Source of the DNA: Granulicella sp. dw_53
GTDB lineage: Bacteria > Acidobacteriota > Terriglobia > Terriglobales > Acidobacteriaceae
DNA: 64,000 bases
Assembly: GCF_018449545.1 (NCBI RefSeq)
Contig: NZ_JAAVUR010000003.1
Location: forward strand, 186,001 to 250,000
Direction of reading: 5' to 3'
Shown one piece after another: positions 25,289-34,537 of this stretch. Position 1 is the first letter of the stretch, and each line of letters starts with the position of its first letter. A model generated the notes under the pieces. That model did not search any database and was not told the origin of the DNA. It saw only the letters and a list, made by a program, of their open reading frames with translations. The translations under genes were made by a program, and so were the position numbers.

Positions 25289-28200
25289 ATGGAGACTTCC
25301 TTGGCGCAAGCATCGCTTGTTCGATCTCTTACCGTCCTGTTGGGCGGAGCACTTTCGGTCTTTACCGCATCGGGTCAGGTTAACATCACGACCTGGCAAG
25401 TAAATAACATGCACTCGGGCGTGAACGATCAAGAGGTTCAGCTCACTCCGGCCAAGGTACTCACCCCGAATGCCTTTGGTGTCTTATTCACGCAGCAACT
25501 CGACGGATCCACCTACGGTCAGCCTCTCTATATGAACAAAGAGACCCTCGGACCGACCGGTCAGGATCAGAAACTCCATAACCTGGTCTTTGTCGGGACG
25601 CAGTCAGGCTCGATGTATGCGTTCGATGCGGATGCCGATCCGCTTGGATCAAATCCTAACGGGACAAATTCGACTCCGGTCTGGAAAGCAAATTTGATTC
25701 CAGCCGGCATGCAGGTCTTTACCCAACAGGATGACACTGGTTCGTCCGACATTCTCGGGAATCTCTCGCTTACTACGACTCCGGTCATTGATCAAGCTAG
25801 CTTCACAATGTACGTCGCCGCAAAGGTGAAGAATCCAAACGTCAGTCCGGTCTACCAACAGTATCTATGGGCGCTCGATGTAAGGACCGGTCAGCCGAAG
25901 GCTGCTCCCCTGCTTATCCAGGCGACGTTCAATGGTGTCCCGCCCGATGCGAGTGCGGACCCTGCGCTACAAGGCCAACCTTCCAACACGATTCCCTTCA
26001 TTGCTCATCGCGAGCATCTGCGCATGGCGATGACGTTTCAGAACAATCTTCTCTACCTCTGCTTCGCCTCACATAGCGATACAAACCCCTATTGGGGAGA
26101 GATGCTGGTCTACGACACGACTCAGCTTCCTCTGAAGCTGAAGAATACCTTCATCACCACTCCTAATGGGGCCGGTGGAAACCAGGGTGGCGAGGGCGGT
26201 CTCTGGATGGGTGCGTCGGGTCCGGGAATCGATTCAGATGGAAATGTCTTTGTAATTACGGGCAATGGTCCGTTCGATACAAAAGGCTCGACCGCCAACC
26301 AGGATGCGGACTGGGGAGAGAGCGCTCTCCAGATCTCGCCTGAAAATACGACTGCTGATGGCGTGATGCACGTTCCATTCGGCGATCCAACAAAATGGTT
26401 CGTGCCGCAAGATTGGAATCATCTGAACGGAGCGGACGGTGGCGGGCCAACCCACTTCAACGATGCGGACCTCGGGGGCGGAGGCGTTGCTTTATTCGAC
26501 TCACCCGATGGGCAGCACCACCATCTCATGGCATTCGGTGGCAAGGCAGGCAAGATGTATCTCCTCGATCGAGATAGCCTGGGCGGCACAAATGATCCCC
26601 AAGGAGATAACGACGCGGATGATCCTTCCGCCATTCAGGAGTGGACGCAGAGCGGTCTATCCCCCTCGGGTGGCATCTTCAGTACCGCGGTCGTCTTCAA
26701 TAACAATTTCTACTATGCGCCAGATGGCGGTCATATGGCGCAGCGTGTATTTCAATATGACGCAACGACTAAAAAATATATCTCCGACGATGAGGTCCAA
26801 TCGACCGTCAATACCCCAACCAAAGGTCAGACTCCTTTTATCTCTGCAAGTGGTACCGGCGATGGAATCGTCTGGGCGGTAGCCAATGGTCTTACCGCTT
26901 GGGATGCAGCGAACGTCCGTACTCCTATCTACCAACTCAGTAACTACAATGCACCGATTGCCGGCGGACATCGCTGCATTACGGCTAAATTCAGTACGCC
27001 CATCGTTGCGGAGGGTAAGGTGTACTTCACCTGCTTCAACAATGACGACCCGAATACCGGGTTTCTCGTCGTAGCAGGCTTGTTCCCAGGCGCTCCAGGG
27101 GCTCCATCCACACCAAATAATCCGACGGCGCAGCCGAACTCCTCGACTCAGATCACGGTTAGCTGGACGAACACAGCCACGGATCAGACTGGGTTTACGA
27201 TCTTCCGATCGACCAATCCAAACGGTCCGTTCACCAGCTCCGGGAGCGCAACTTTCACTGTGCCCGGTACAAATACCTCCTTTATTGATACTGGTCTGAC
27301 TCCAAACACGACGTATTTTTACCAGGTCGTTTCGACCAATACCGCCGGACCTTCCGCAGGAAGCACCATCGCCACCGCGACGACCTTTGAAACATTCAAC
27401 CAGTCTGGACTAGTGGCCTATTGGAACTTCGATAGCAATAGCAGTGGCACAGAGCTGCCCGTGTCTGACGTAACCAACAACGGCCATGACGGCGTCATCC
27501 ACGGCGAGGCTGCTTATGGCGCTGGATACATAAACTCCGGCGCAGTATTCCACGGTACAAACTTCATCTCACGCGTCGTAGTCCCGGCGTCACCTGCATT
27601 TCAATTCGCCGCGACCGATAGTTTCACATTATCTGCCTGGGTTCAAACGGTGAAGCTCGGGGCGGAGAGCGCCATCATTGCTGCTTCTGCAGATCAGGGG
27701 AGCGGCTATGGCATATACATCAATGCGGCAGGCCAATGGATCGGTCGTGCCGTCAATGTCAACGGAGCAAATATTGACATCGTTGGCCCGCCTGCCCAAG
27801 TAAATCTATGGACGCACGTCGCTTTGGTACAGGACGGAAAGAGCCGGTTCCTCTACGTCAATGGCAAGCAGGTTGCACAAGGTACGGCACTGGCGGCTAA
27901 CGGCATGGGCGATCTCTGGATGGGCGATCAGAACAACCCCAACCAGTTGGACGGCTTTCAAGGCCTGATTGATGAGGTGCGTCTCTACAACACTGCACTT
28001 AGCCCATCCGCAATACAGACCACCATTGCGCCTCCTGTCCTTGGCGTGCTCTCTCTTATGACGCAGGGTAACGCGACATGGGGAGAGACCGTCTATCCGT
28101 TGCCCTATACCTATGTGGAGCCGCGCATCCCAACAACTGCGGGCACCTATACTTTGCAGGTTAGCTTCGATACTCCCCTTGTCTCGGGCGTGCAGGCTAG

Positions 28201-29845
28201 TTTGGCGCCTGTATCCGGCTCGAATCAAGCTATCGTTGGTAAGGTTGCTTCCCTAAAGATGGACTCGACCAACAGCGTTGCGACGGTCACGTTGAATAGT
28301 GTGACGGATAAGCAGGCGCTCGTGCTGCACATGAGCAATCTCATCGCAGCAAGTGAACCTAACTCGGTTGCTGGAACGGCAGATATCCCCTTCAATGTGC
28401 TGCAGGGCGACGTCACAGGAGACACTGTCGTCGATAGTACGGACCTTTCGGCGATGCAACAAAAACAGACTGGCTCTATCGACTCGACGCACGCCATCTA
28501 CGACGTGAACTCGGATGGAGTGGTCGATAACAAGGATCAGGCCATCATTCAGGCAAACATGGGGAATACCATCTCAACACCGACCGAGGCGAACTTGGCG
28601 CTCTTCAAAACAGCGACCTCAAGTCCGATCTCGGGAGGCGGCGATGCAAAGAATGCATTCGATGACGATCCCAACAATACCCGTTGGGAGAGTGAACATT
28701 CGGATAACCAGAGTACAGAAGAGTGGATTCAGGTGGATCTGAATCAGGTCGCGAATATAGATGAAGTAATCATCAAATGGGAGGCCGCCGACGCACAGGT
28801 CTATAAAGTGCAGGTCAGCAATGATGGTTCTAATTGGACTGACGCAAATACAGTCAGGACCATCACTGGGAACCCATCTGTCAATCCGTTCCTCATCAAC
28901 GACCTGAAGAACCTGAATGCGACGGGCCGTTTCGTGCGGATCGACGGACTCATTCACAACCTGACCTTCGGCTATTCTGCCTTTGACATCAAGGTGATTG
29001 GCTCCTTCGGTACGAAGCAACCGTCCTCAACACTCGCTCCATCGATCACTAGTCCAGCCACCGCAACCGGAACAGTTGGTTCGGCCTTCAGTTACCAGAT
29101 CGCCGGGGATCAGAGTCCGACAACCTTCAACGCCGTCGGTCTTCCGACAGGCCTTAGCGTAAATACCGCGACGGGCCTTATCAGCGGAACTCCGACTGGA
29201 GCGAGTACCAACAACATTACCCTTAGCGCTTCTAATGCGAACGGCACAGGGACCGGCCCATTAAGCCTAACAATTAGTAGTAGTGGGGGTGTGCCGGCGG
29301 CTCCGGCATCCCTCACAGCAACCTCGGGCAATAATGCCGTCGTGCTGAACTGGAAGGCCAGCATCGGGGCGACCTCTTACAGCGTATTGCGCGGACTCTC
29401 TGCCGGTGGACAGGCGCTGGTCGGCATCCAATCAAACATCACTGCAACCACCTTTACAGATCAAACCGCAGTCAATGGCACACCGTACTTCTACAGAGTG
29501 ACTGCGGTCAACAAATTAGGTAAATCTGCTCCCTCGAACGAGGTCTCTGCTACACCAAACGGTCTACCGCTCAGTCCGTCAAGCTTGACTGCGACAGCTG
29601 GCAACGCTCAGGTTACCTTGCGCTGGCAAGCCAGCGCGGGAGCAACCTCCTACAGTGTGCTACGGGGGCTCTCTGCTGGTGGACAGGCGCTGGTCGGTAT
29701 CCAACCAAATATCACTGCAACTACCTTTACGGATAGAACCGCAGCCAATGACACAGAGTACTTCTACAGAGTGACTGCGGCCAACAGCACCGGTAAATCT
29801 GCTCCGTCCAACGAAGTGTCAGCCATACCGAGGTCTCCGCTATAG
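25289..29845 (+). CDS. Exported modular protein: PQQ-like propeller, FN3, LamG, dockerin, F5/8C, Ig-like, 2x FN3
   Basis: 1518-residue secreted protein. After a signal peptide (ends about residue 30) comes a beta-propeller of PQQ-like type (about 35-600; repeats such as VFVGTQSGSMYAFDADAD and MYLLDRDSLGG). Then come an FN3 domain (603-700), a LamG/concanavalin-like domain (706-907), a strand-rich linker, and a type I dockerin with two calcium loops (1040-1093; DVTGDTVVDSTD and DVNSDGVVDNKD). A discoidin F5/8C domain (1102-1238; NLALFKTATSS, TRWESE) follows, then a He_PIG Ig-like domain (1250-1330) and two near-identical FN3 domains (1335-1518). No catalytic motif is seen. The ATG has only a weak ribosome site. 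Likely surface or secreted carbohydrate-binding role (inference). Confidence 0.85.
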   Translation: METSLAQASLVRSLTVLLGGALSVFTASGQVNITTWQVNNMHSGVNDQEVQLTPAKVLTPNAFGVLFTQQLDGSTYGQPLYMNKETLGPTGQDQKLHNLVFVGTQSGSMYAFDADADPLGSNPNGTNSTPVWKANLIPAGMQVFTQQDDTGSSDILGNLSLTTTPVIDQASFTMYVAAKVKNPNVSPVYQQYLWALDVRTGQPKAAPLLIQATFNGVPPDASADPALQGQPSNTIPFIAHREHLRMAMTFQNNLLYLCFASHSDTNPYWGEMLVYDTTQLPLKLKNTFITTPNGAGGNQGGEGGLWMGASGPGIDSDGNVFVITGNGPFDTKGSTANQDADWGESALQISPENTTADGVMHVPFGDPTKWFVPQDWNHLNGADGGGPTHFNDADLGGGGVALFDSPDGQHHHLMAFGGKAGKMYLLDRDSLGGTNDPQGDNDADDPSAIQEWTQSGLSPSGGIFSTAVVFNNNFYYAPDGGHMAQRVFQYDATTKKYISDDEVQSTVNTPTKGQTPFISASGTGDGIVWAVANGLTAWDAANVRTPIYQLSNYNAPIAGGHRCITAKFSTPIVAEGKVYFTCFNNDDPNTGFLVVAGLFPGAPGAPSTPNNPTAQPNSSTQITVSWTNTATDQTGFTIFRSTNPNGPFTSSGSATFTVPGTNTSFIDTGLTPNTTYFYQVVSTNTAGPSAGSTIATATTFETFNQSGLVAYWNFDSNSSGTELPVSDVTNNGHDGVIHGEAAYGAGYINSGAVFHGTNFISRVVVPASPAFQFAATDSFTLSAWVQTVKLGAESAIIAASADQGSGYGIYINAAGQWIGRAVNVNGANIDIVGPPAQVNLWTHVALVQDGKSRFLYVNGKQVAQGTALAANGMGDLWMGDQNNPNQLDGFQGLIDEVRLYNTALSPSAIQTTIAPPVLGVLSLMTQGNATWGETVYPLPYTYVEPRIPTTAGTYTLQVSFDTPLVSGVQASLAPVSGSNQAIVGKVASLKMDSTNSVATVTLNSVTDKQALVLHMSNLIAASEPNSVAGTADIPFNVLQGDVTGDTVVDSTDLSAMQQKQTGSIDSTHAIYDVNSDGVVDNKDQAIIQANMGNTISTPTEANLALFKTATSSPISGGGDAKNAFDDDPNNTRWESEHSDNQSTEEWIQVDLNQVANIDEVIIKWEAADAQVYKVQVSNDGSNWTDANTVRTITGNPSVNPFLINDLKNLNATGRFVRIDGLIHNLTFGYSAFDIKVIGSFGTKQPSSTLAPSITSPATATGTVGSAFSYQIAGDQSPTTFNAVGLPTGLSVNTATGLISGTPTGASTNNITLSASNANGTGTGPLSLTISSSGGVPAAPASLTATSGNNAVVLNWKASIGATSYSVLRGLSAGGQALVGIQSNITATTFTDQTAVNGTPYFYRVTAVNKLGKSAPSNEVSATPNGLPLSPSSLTATAGNAQVTLRWQASAGATSYSVLRGLSAGGQALVGIQPNITATTFTDRTAANDTEYFYRVTAANSTGKSAPSNEVSAIPRSPL
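29302..29845 (+). repeat. Tandem FN3 module duplication
   Basis: Two FN3 domains of about 90 residues. Both share GATSYSVLRGLSAGGQALVG, ITATTFTD, and a KSAPSNEVSA ending, while differing at scattered positions between. At DNA level the cores are close to identical, indicating a recent tandem duplication at the 3' end of the gene. Confidence 0.8.
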
Positions 29846-29936
29846 ACACTTTGCTGGTAACTTCACCGCTATAAGTCGGCGGTCGAAGTCTATCAACAGT
29901 AGTGACAAGCGGAACTTCAAGTACTTCGATTTCCCT

Positions 29937-29976
29937 ATGAGCGTCCGACTTGCCAATCAGCGAGTTGGACGCTCAT
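29937..29976. repeat. Long hairpin after the modular-protein gene
   Basis: Arms of 14 bases (ATGAGCGTCCGACT / AGTTGGACGCTCAT, one G-T pair) enclose a 12-base loop, 92 bases after the stop codon. No T-tract follows on either strand, so it may be a transcript-stabilising or processing stem rather than a standard terminator. Confidence 0.5.
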
Positions 29977-30010
29977 AAAACTGCCGGCTGATCTTACAGG
30001 AAATACACGA

Positions 30011-31696
30011 ATGATTCGCAGACCATACCTCTCGCGTCCAATGCAAACGGTACTAACTTGCCTTGCCTTTTTTTATATAAGCACAGCCTCGTTACGAGCC
30101 CAGGCTGCAGTTCCTCCAGCCACGACATCGTCTGACAATGAAAGCCATTCTCTAACGGATCAAGCCTATATCGAGTTCCTGCGTGCGTGGCGTACTGCAG
30201 AGGCGGGTGGCCACGCTGAGGCACTTGCCACTCTGGCGAGAAGTCTAAAATTGCAGCAGCAGAATGCTCCTGCGGCCGATCTTGCCTTTCAACAACTCGT
30301 ATCTCAGCGCAGCCCCGCGCATCTCACGTTGCACGGTCATACCGGGAGCATCTTAGCGACTGCATATTCGCGTGATGGCAAAAAGATTCTCACCAGTTCG
30401 AGCGATCACACGGTACGCATCTGGAATGCGGCAGATGGGAAGCTACTCACCCCACCGCTTCAACACCACGACGATGTAACAGCAATCGCGTTCAGCCAGG
30501 ATGGCAGGTATGTCGCAACCGGGAGTGGCGAATCTGTGCAGGTCTGGGATGCTGAGTCAGGCAAAGCGATCGGAACAGCGATGAAGACTCTCGATGAGCC
30601 GGTAACTCTCGCGTTCAGTCCAGACGACAAGCTCCTCGCAACCGGAACTGAAGAAGGGCGGCTTGACGCCTGGAACTGGTCTACCGGCGAGCCTCTCTTC
30701 CCCTTCGTCAAATATCACGAGGGAGTGAACACGGTTCAGTTCAGTCCCGACGGAACACACCTGCTTGCATCTACCGGAGATGACCTATCCGATCAAATTG
30801 ATCCAAGGACCGGCAAGCGCCTAAACGCTCCGATGCGACAGAGCAACATCGCCTTCAATGGAGAGTACAGCGAGGATGGAAAACTAATTGTCACCTCAAA
30901 TCATGGTGGCTTGGCGATGTTGTGGAACGCAGCAACAGGTATGAAGACGGGAATAAGCTTCAAGCATGCTGCTTCCATCCCGGTGACCCGATTCAGTCCC
31001 GATGCGCGCCGTGTGGTGACTGCCTCGTTTGACCACACGGCGCGCGTCTGGAGCACAACAACAGGCGAAGCGATCACATCTTCTTTAGAACATGGAAGCA
31101 TCGTGCAGGACGCCAGATTCAACTACGACGGCAAACTCGTCGCCACCCTCGCCGGCGACAAAATTGTAAGAGTCTGGGACGCGAAGACTGGCGAGCTCGT
31201 TCTTGCTCCGATCAAGACAAAGGCGGGCGTCACGTCCATGGCCTTTTCTCCCGTCGCTAACTCGCTGCTGGTCGCCTCTGTGGATGGTTCTGTAGAGATC
31301 TATGACATGCCACCGCAGGAGAATGCCCCTGCATGGATCTCACTCCTGACGCAGTATGCTGCGTCGCGAACCAAATATAACCAATCCATCAAGGTGGATC
31401 TGAATGCTGTCCGTCAGCTACGGACCGAGCTTCTTAGCTCCAAAGAAATGGATGCGTGGAGCCGCTTTGGCCGCTGGTATTTCACCGAGGATGATGTGTT
31501 ACCCGTGTCGCCATGGAGCACCTTTACGATGTCCGACTACATCGATGCACTGGTTGCACAGGGTGATTGGGAGTCGTTGGACTATGCAATCAACCTGTCT
31601 CGTCAGAATCCCGTTTGGATGAAGAAAGCGGTCGCTGCCCGTAAGAAATTGCCACCGCAAGCCGTCAAACCGGCCACAAAAGAAGATAAAGATTAA
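30011..31696 (+). CDS. Exported WD40-repeat protein (eight repeats)
   Basis: 561 residues with an N-terminal signal (PMQTVLTCLAFFYISTASLR), a short helical part, then eight WD40-type repeats from about residue 98 to 435. Recognisable blades end in VRIWNAADG, VQVWDAESG, LDAWNWSTG, LAMLWNAATG, ARVWSTTTG, VRVWDAKTG and VEIYDMP. One blade (DQIDPRTG) has lost its tryptophan. The C-terminal 125 residues are helical without a known domain. AGGA lies about ten bases before the ATG. It follows the modular propeller gene by 165 bases, across a hairpin. Probably a secreted or periplasmic scaffold; ligand unknown. Confidence 0.85.
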   Translation: MIRRPYLSRPMQTVLTCLAFFYISTASLRAQAAVPPATTSSDNESHSLTDQAYIEFLRAWRTAEAGGHAEALATLARSLKLQQQNAPAADLAFQQLVSQRSPAHLTLHGHTGSILATAYSRDGKKILTSSSDHTVRIWNAADGKLLTPPLQHHDDVTAIAFSQDGRYVATGSGESVQVWDAESGKAIGTAMKTLDEPVTLAFSPDDKLLATGTEEGRLDAWNWSTGEPLFPFVKYHEGVNTVQFSPDGTHLLASTGDDLSDQIDPRTGKRLNAPMRQSNIAFNGEYSEDGKLIVTSNHGGLAMLWNAATGMKTGISFKHAASIPVTRFSPDARRVVTASFDHTARVWSTTTGEAITSSLEHGSIVQDARFNYDGKLVATLAGDKIVRVWDAKTGELVLAPIKTKAGVTSMAFSPVANSLLVASVDGSVEIYDMPPQENAPAWISLLTQYAASRTKYNQSIKVDLNAVRQLRTELLSSKEMDAWSRFGRWYFTEDDVLPVSPWSTFTMSDYIDALVAQGDWESLDYAINLSRQNPVWMKKAVAARKKLPPQAVKPATKEDKD

Positions 31697-31754
31697 GGTG
31701 CAGCCGTAAACTCAACTCTCAGTAAAGCGAGCGGATTGCGGTTGATCCGTGACT

Positions 31755-32273
31755 CTACCTGGCGTCATTGATCAACTCCCATATTCGCGCCAGGTGGTGA
31801 TCGTCGTGCTCGGCAACAAAGTATAAGTGGTCCAGCAGCCGCATCGGCATCTTCAAACGCGGATGCGGAATCGCTTGAGCAAAAGGCGATTCGTCCAATT
31901 CAGCCACACGCTGAAGCAGCTTCTCTCTAGCGGTACGGAACTCAATCAAAATTTGTTCCAACGGCCGCGTATTGTGGTTTGCTTCGTCGGTCTTTCGATT
32001 CGCCAGATCTGTCGGCGTAAGTTGCTGGCTGGATTTTACGTAGTCGTCTACTCGCGCTAGCCAAAGTCCCTCGAGATCAACCAGGTGACCAGCATGCTCT
32101 TGAGCCGACCACCTGCCTTCTACCTTCTCGATCAGAATTTTGTCGGGACGGCCGCGCAAAGTCTCTTCGAGCCGGGCAGGAGTGCCGCGTAAACGTGCCG
32201 ACAGATTCGGCAATATCTCCACAGAAAATGAAAATACAAACTGGCGTTCAAACCAGACTGGCACCTTACTCAT
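31755..32273 (-). CDS. DinB-family protein
   Basis: 172-residue four-helix-bundle protein of the DinB/YfiT type, a fold that includes bacillithiol- and mycothiol-dependent transferases and many uncharacterised damage-inducible proteins. Candidate metal histidines lie in the three expected positions: SAQEHAGHLVDLEG, NHNTRPLEQ and FVAEHDDHHLARI. Arrangement ISARLRGTPARLEETLRG at the start is typical. It is convergent with the WD40 gene and divergent from the HlyD gene. Enzymatic substrate is unknown. Confidence 0.85.
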   Translation of the reverse strand: MSKVPVWFERQFVFSFSVEILPNLSARLRGTPARLEETLRGRPDKILIEKVEGRWSAQEHAGHLVDLEGLWLARVDDYVKSSQQLTPTDLANRKTDEANHNTRPLEQILIEFRTAREKLLQRVAELDESPFAQAIPHPRLKMPMRLLDHLYFVAEHDDHHLARIWELINDAR

Positions 32274-32423
32274 GGTCTAGCCTCTAGAGATGTCAAATAA
32301 GGGTGGCGCTCGAAGATAGGATTATCGTCAATATATTCATCTTCTATCTCGAGCTTTGGTGGTTGAGGGAGCGACAATCCCTTCCGCAGTCTACCAACAT
32401 TACAAACTGACGGATCAACAGCG

Positions 32424-32434
32424 GAACACTGTTC
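32424..32434. repeat. Short palindrome upstream of the HlyD gene
   Basis: GAACACTGTTC (5+1+5) in the 272-bp divergent gap between the DinB and HlyD genes, about 110 bp before the chosen HlyD start. Could be an operator; no partner protein can be assigned. Confidence 0.25.
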
Positions 32435-32545
32435 AAAAATGGACAGCCTTTTGGGCCGATGGACAATCCAGGCGTAAATTGCATTGCTAATGCATTGATA
32501 AATAAGGCCGAAGAGTGGTCGTCCAAATGCTCCTATCTCCATAGA

Positions 32546-33805
32546 ATGGACATCTCAAGACCAGATATCAGACAAAAAAAGGTGCGTCGACAGTGGCTCA
32601 CTGTCGCAGCCGCGGTGGTTGCTCTCGCGGGAATAGCAATATTCGTCATGCGTCTAAAACCAGCCGCACCGGTGGTGGAACGGGCGGCGGTGTGGACAGA
32701 CACCGTTAAGCGCGGTCCGCTCCTGCGTCAGGTTCGGGGACCAGGGACATTGGTTCCTCGAGAGGACAAGATCCGCCTGATTCCAGCCGAAACGGAGGCG
32801 ACCGTGGTGCGCATCCGCGTGCTGCCCGGAGCAAAGGTGGAACCAGATACGCTGCTGATGGACCTGGTGGATCCGCAGGTGCAGCAGGAGCTGCTTGACG
32901 CTCAACTGCAGTTGAAGGCAGCGCAGGCAGACTACACCAACACGGTGGCAAAGCTACAGAGTGACCTCATGACGCAGAAGGCCTCGGCGGCGACAGTAAG
33001 TGCGGATCACAATCAAGCGAAACTACAAGCAGCAACAGATAAGAGCCTGTATGACCTGGGCGTAATTAGTGGATTGACCTTTAGTGCCTCCAAGGGCAAG
33101 GCAGATGAGCTGACGACTCGCAACGACCTGGAAAAGCAGCGCCTGGTTCTCAACGAAAAGGCAATTGAGACACAACTAGCCGTCCAGCAAACGAAGGTGG
33201 CTCAGGCACAAGCCCTGCTCGGACTGAAGCAAAAGCAACTGGACGCACTGAGTGTCCGGGCCGGAATCAGCGGGGTGCTGGTCGATCTGCCGCACCAGGT
33301 CGGAGAGCACGTCGCTCCCGGAACGACCCTGGCTAAGGTAGTTCAACCGGATCAGCTCAAGGCAAGCCTGAAGATTGCGGAGACGCAGGCGCGCGATATC
33401 CAGATCGGCCAGCCGGCCGAAGTCGATACCCATAACGGCGTCATCTCTGGAAAAGTAATGAGAATTGATCCCGCAGTACAGAACGGAACCGTCACCGTCG
33501 ACGTAGAACTTGCAGGCGCGCTGCCTCAAGGGGCGCGCCCGGACCTGAGCGTAGACGGGACTATCGATCTGGACCGAATGACGGATGTCCTGTTTGTCGG
33601 GCGGCCGGCATTCGGAAACGAGAACAGCACGATCAGCCTCTTCAAACTCGGCCCGGATGGCAAGACAGCAGTTCGAGTGCCGGTCAAAGTTGGCCGCGCC
33701 TCTGTAAACAGTATTCAGTTGCTCGAAGGACTACAGGATGGCGACACTGTCATCTTGTCGGACATGAGCCGCTGGGACAATACCGATAGGATTCGCCTGG
33801 AATAG
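32546..33805 (+). CDS. HlyD/MacA-type periplasmic adaptor
   Basis: Membrane-fusion protein of 419 residues for the MacB-type exporter encoded next. It begins MDISRPDIRQKK, the usual opening of acidobacterial adaptors of this kind, then a single membrane segment (about 17-36), a lipoyl-like half, a long coiled hairpin with many Ala/Gln/Lys, the second lipoyl half (SGVLVDLPHQVGEHVAPG), and a beta-barrel. The frame extends 87 bases upstream, but I prefer ATG 32546 by similarity of the N-terminus; there is no good ribosome site at either position. First gene of the efflux and two-component cluster. Confidence 0.88.
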   Translation: MDISRPDIRQKKVRRQWLTVAAAVVALAGIAIFVMRLKPAAPVVERAAVWTDTVKRGPLLRQVRGPGTLVPREDKIRLIPAETEATVVRIRVLPGAKVEPDTLLMDLVDPQVQQELLDAQLQLKAAQADYTNTVAKLQSDLMTQKASAATVSADHNQAKLQAATDKSLYDLGVISGLTFSASKGKADELTTRNDLEKQRLVLNEKAIETQLAVQQTKVAQAQALLGLKQKQLDALSVRAGISGVLVDLPHQVGEHVAPGTTLAKVVQPDQLKASLKIAETQARDIQIGQPAEVDTHNGVISGKVMRIDPAVQNGTVTVDVELAGALPQGARPDLSVDGTIDLDRMTDVLFVGRPAFGNENSTISLFKLGPDGKTAVRVPVKVGRASVNSIQLLEGLQDGDTVILSDMSRWDNTDRIRLE

Positions 33806-33820
33806 GCAAGGAGAGAGACG

Positions 33821-34537
33821 ATGACAGAATCGATGATCCACATTGAGCAGATGACCAAGGTTTTCTACACGGATGAGATTGAGACCCACGCTCTCTCTGG
33901 CATTCACCTCACCATCAACCGCGGGGAGTACGTCGCGATGTCCGGACCATCGGGCTGCGGGAAGTCCACGCTGCTCTCGATCATCGGCCTGTTGGATACA
34001 CCGACAGGGGGCCAGTACACGCTGAACGGAAGAGAGGTCGCAAATCTGAACTTCGCTGACCGCTCGCGGATCCGTAATCAAGAGATCGGCTTTATCTTTC
34101 AGAGCTTCAACCTTATCGGCGACCTGACGGTAGCGGAGAACGTAGAGCTCCCACTGACGTATCGCGCCGGCATGCCATCTGCGGAGCGCAAGCGGCGTGT
34201 GCAGGAGTCCCTGGAGCGGGTCAATATGGCCCATCGAATGCGCCACTACCCGGCACAACTCTCCGGCGGTCAGCAGCAGCGCGTGGCTGTGGCGAGAGCA
34301 TTGGCAGGCTCCCCGTCCATTCTTCTGGCAGACGAGCCGACCGGAAACCTGGACTCCAAGAACGGAGAAGCCGTCATGAAATTGCTGCAAGAGCTGCACG
34401 ACGAGGGCGCGACCATTTGCATGGTGACTCATGATCCACGCTTTGCAGCACACGCAGAGCGGCAGATACATCTGTTCGATGGCAAGGTCGTAGCGGAGGG
34501 CGAGCTCTCCGGGCTCCTGGCAGAGGTGGAGGGGTGA
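33821..34537 (+). CDS. ABC transporter ATPase 1 of the ADOP system (MacB/LolD type)
   Basis: 238-residue ATPase with fully canonical motifs: Walker [12 protein letters not shown]-loop FIFQSFN, signature [14 protein letters not shown], Walker B plus D-loop [13 protein letters not shown], and switch His in MVTHDPR. AAGGAG lies nine bases before the ATG. It is 15 bases after the adaptor gene and its stop overlaps the permease start as TGATG. It should energise the ADOP permease by mechanotransmission. A second, non-canonical ATPase is encoded on the other side of the permease. Confidence 0.92.
   Translation: MTESMIHIEQMTKVFYTDEIETHALSGIHLTINRGEYVAMSGPSGCGKSTLLSIIGLLDTPTGGQYTLNGREVANLNFADRSRIRNQEIGFIFQSFNLIGDLTVAENVELPLTYRAGMPSAERKRRVQESLERVNMAHRMRHYPAQLSGGQQQRVAVARALAGSPSILLADEPTGNLDSKNGEAVMKLLQELHDEGATICMVTHDPRFAAHAERQIHLFDGKVVAEGELSGLLAEVEG

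Noticed and set aside
32516..32531. TGG-N11-TGCT resembling a sigma-54 promoter before the HlyD gene
   Set aside because: Only the invariant GG/GC positions match, and it would start transcription almost at the ATG.
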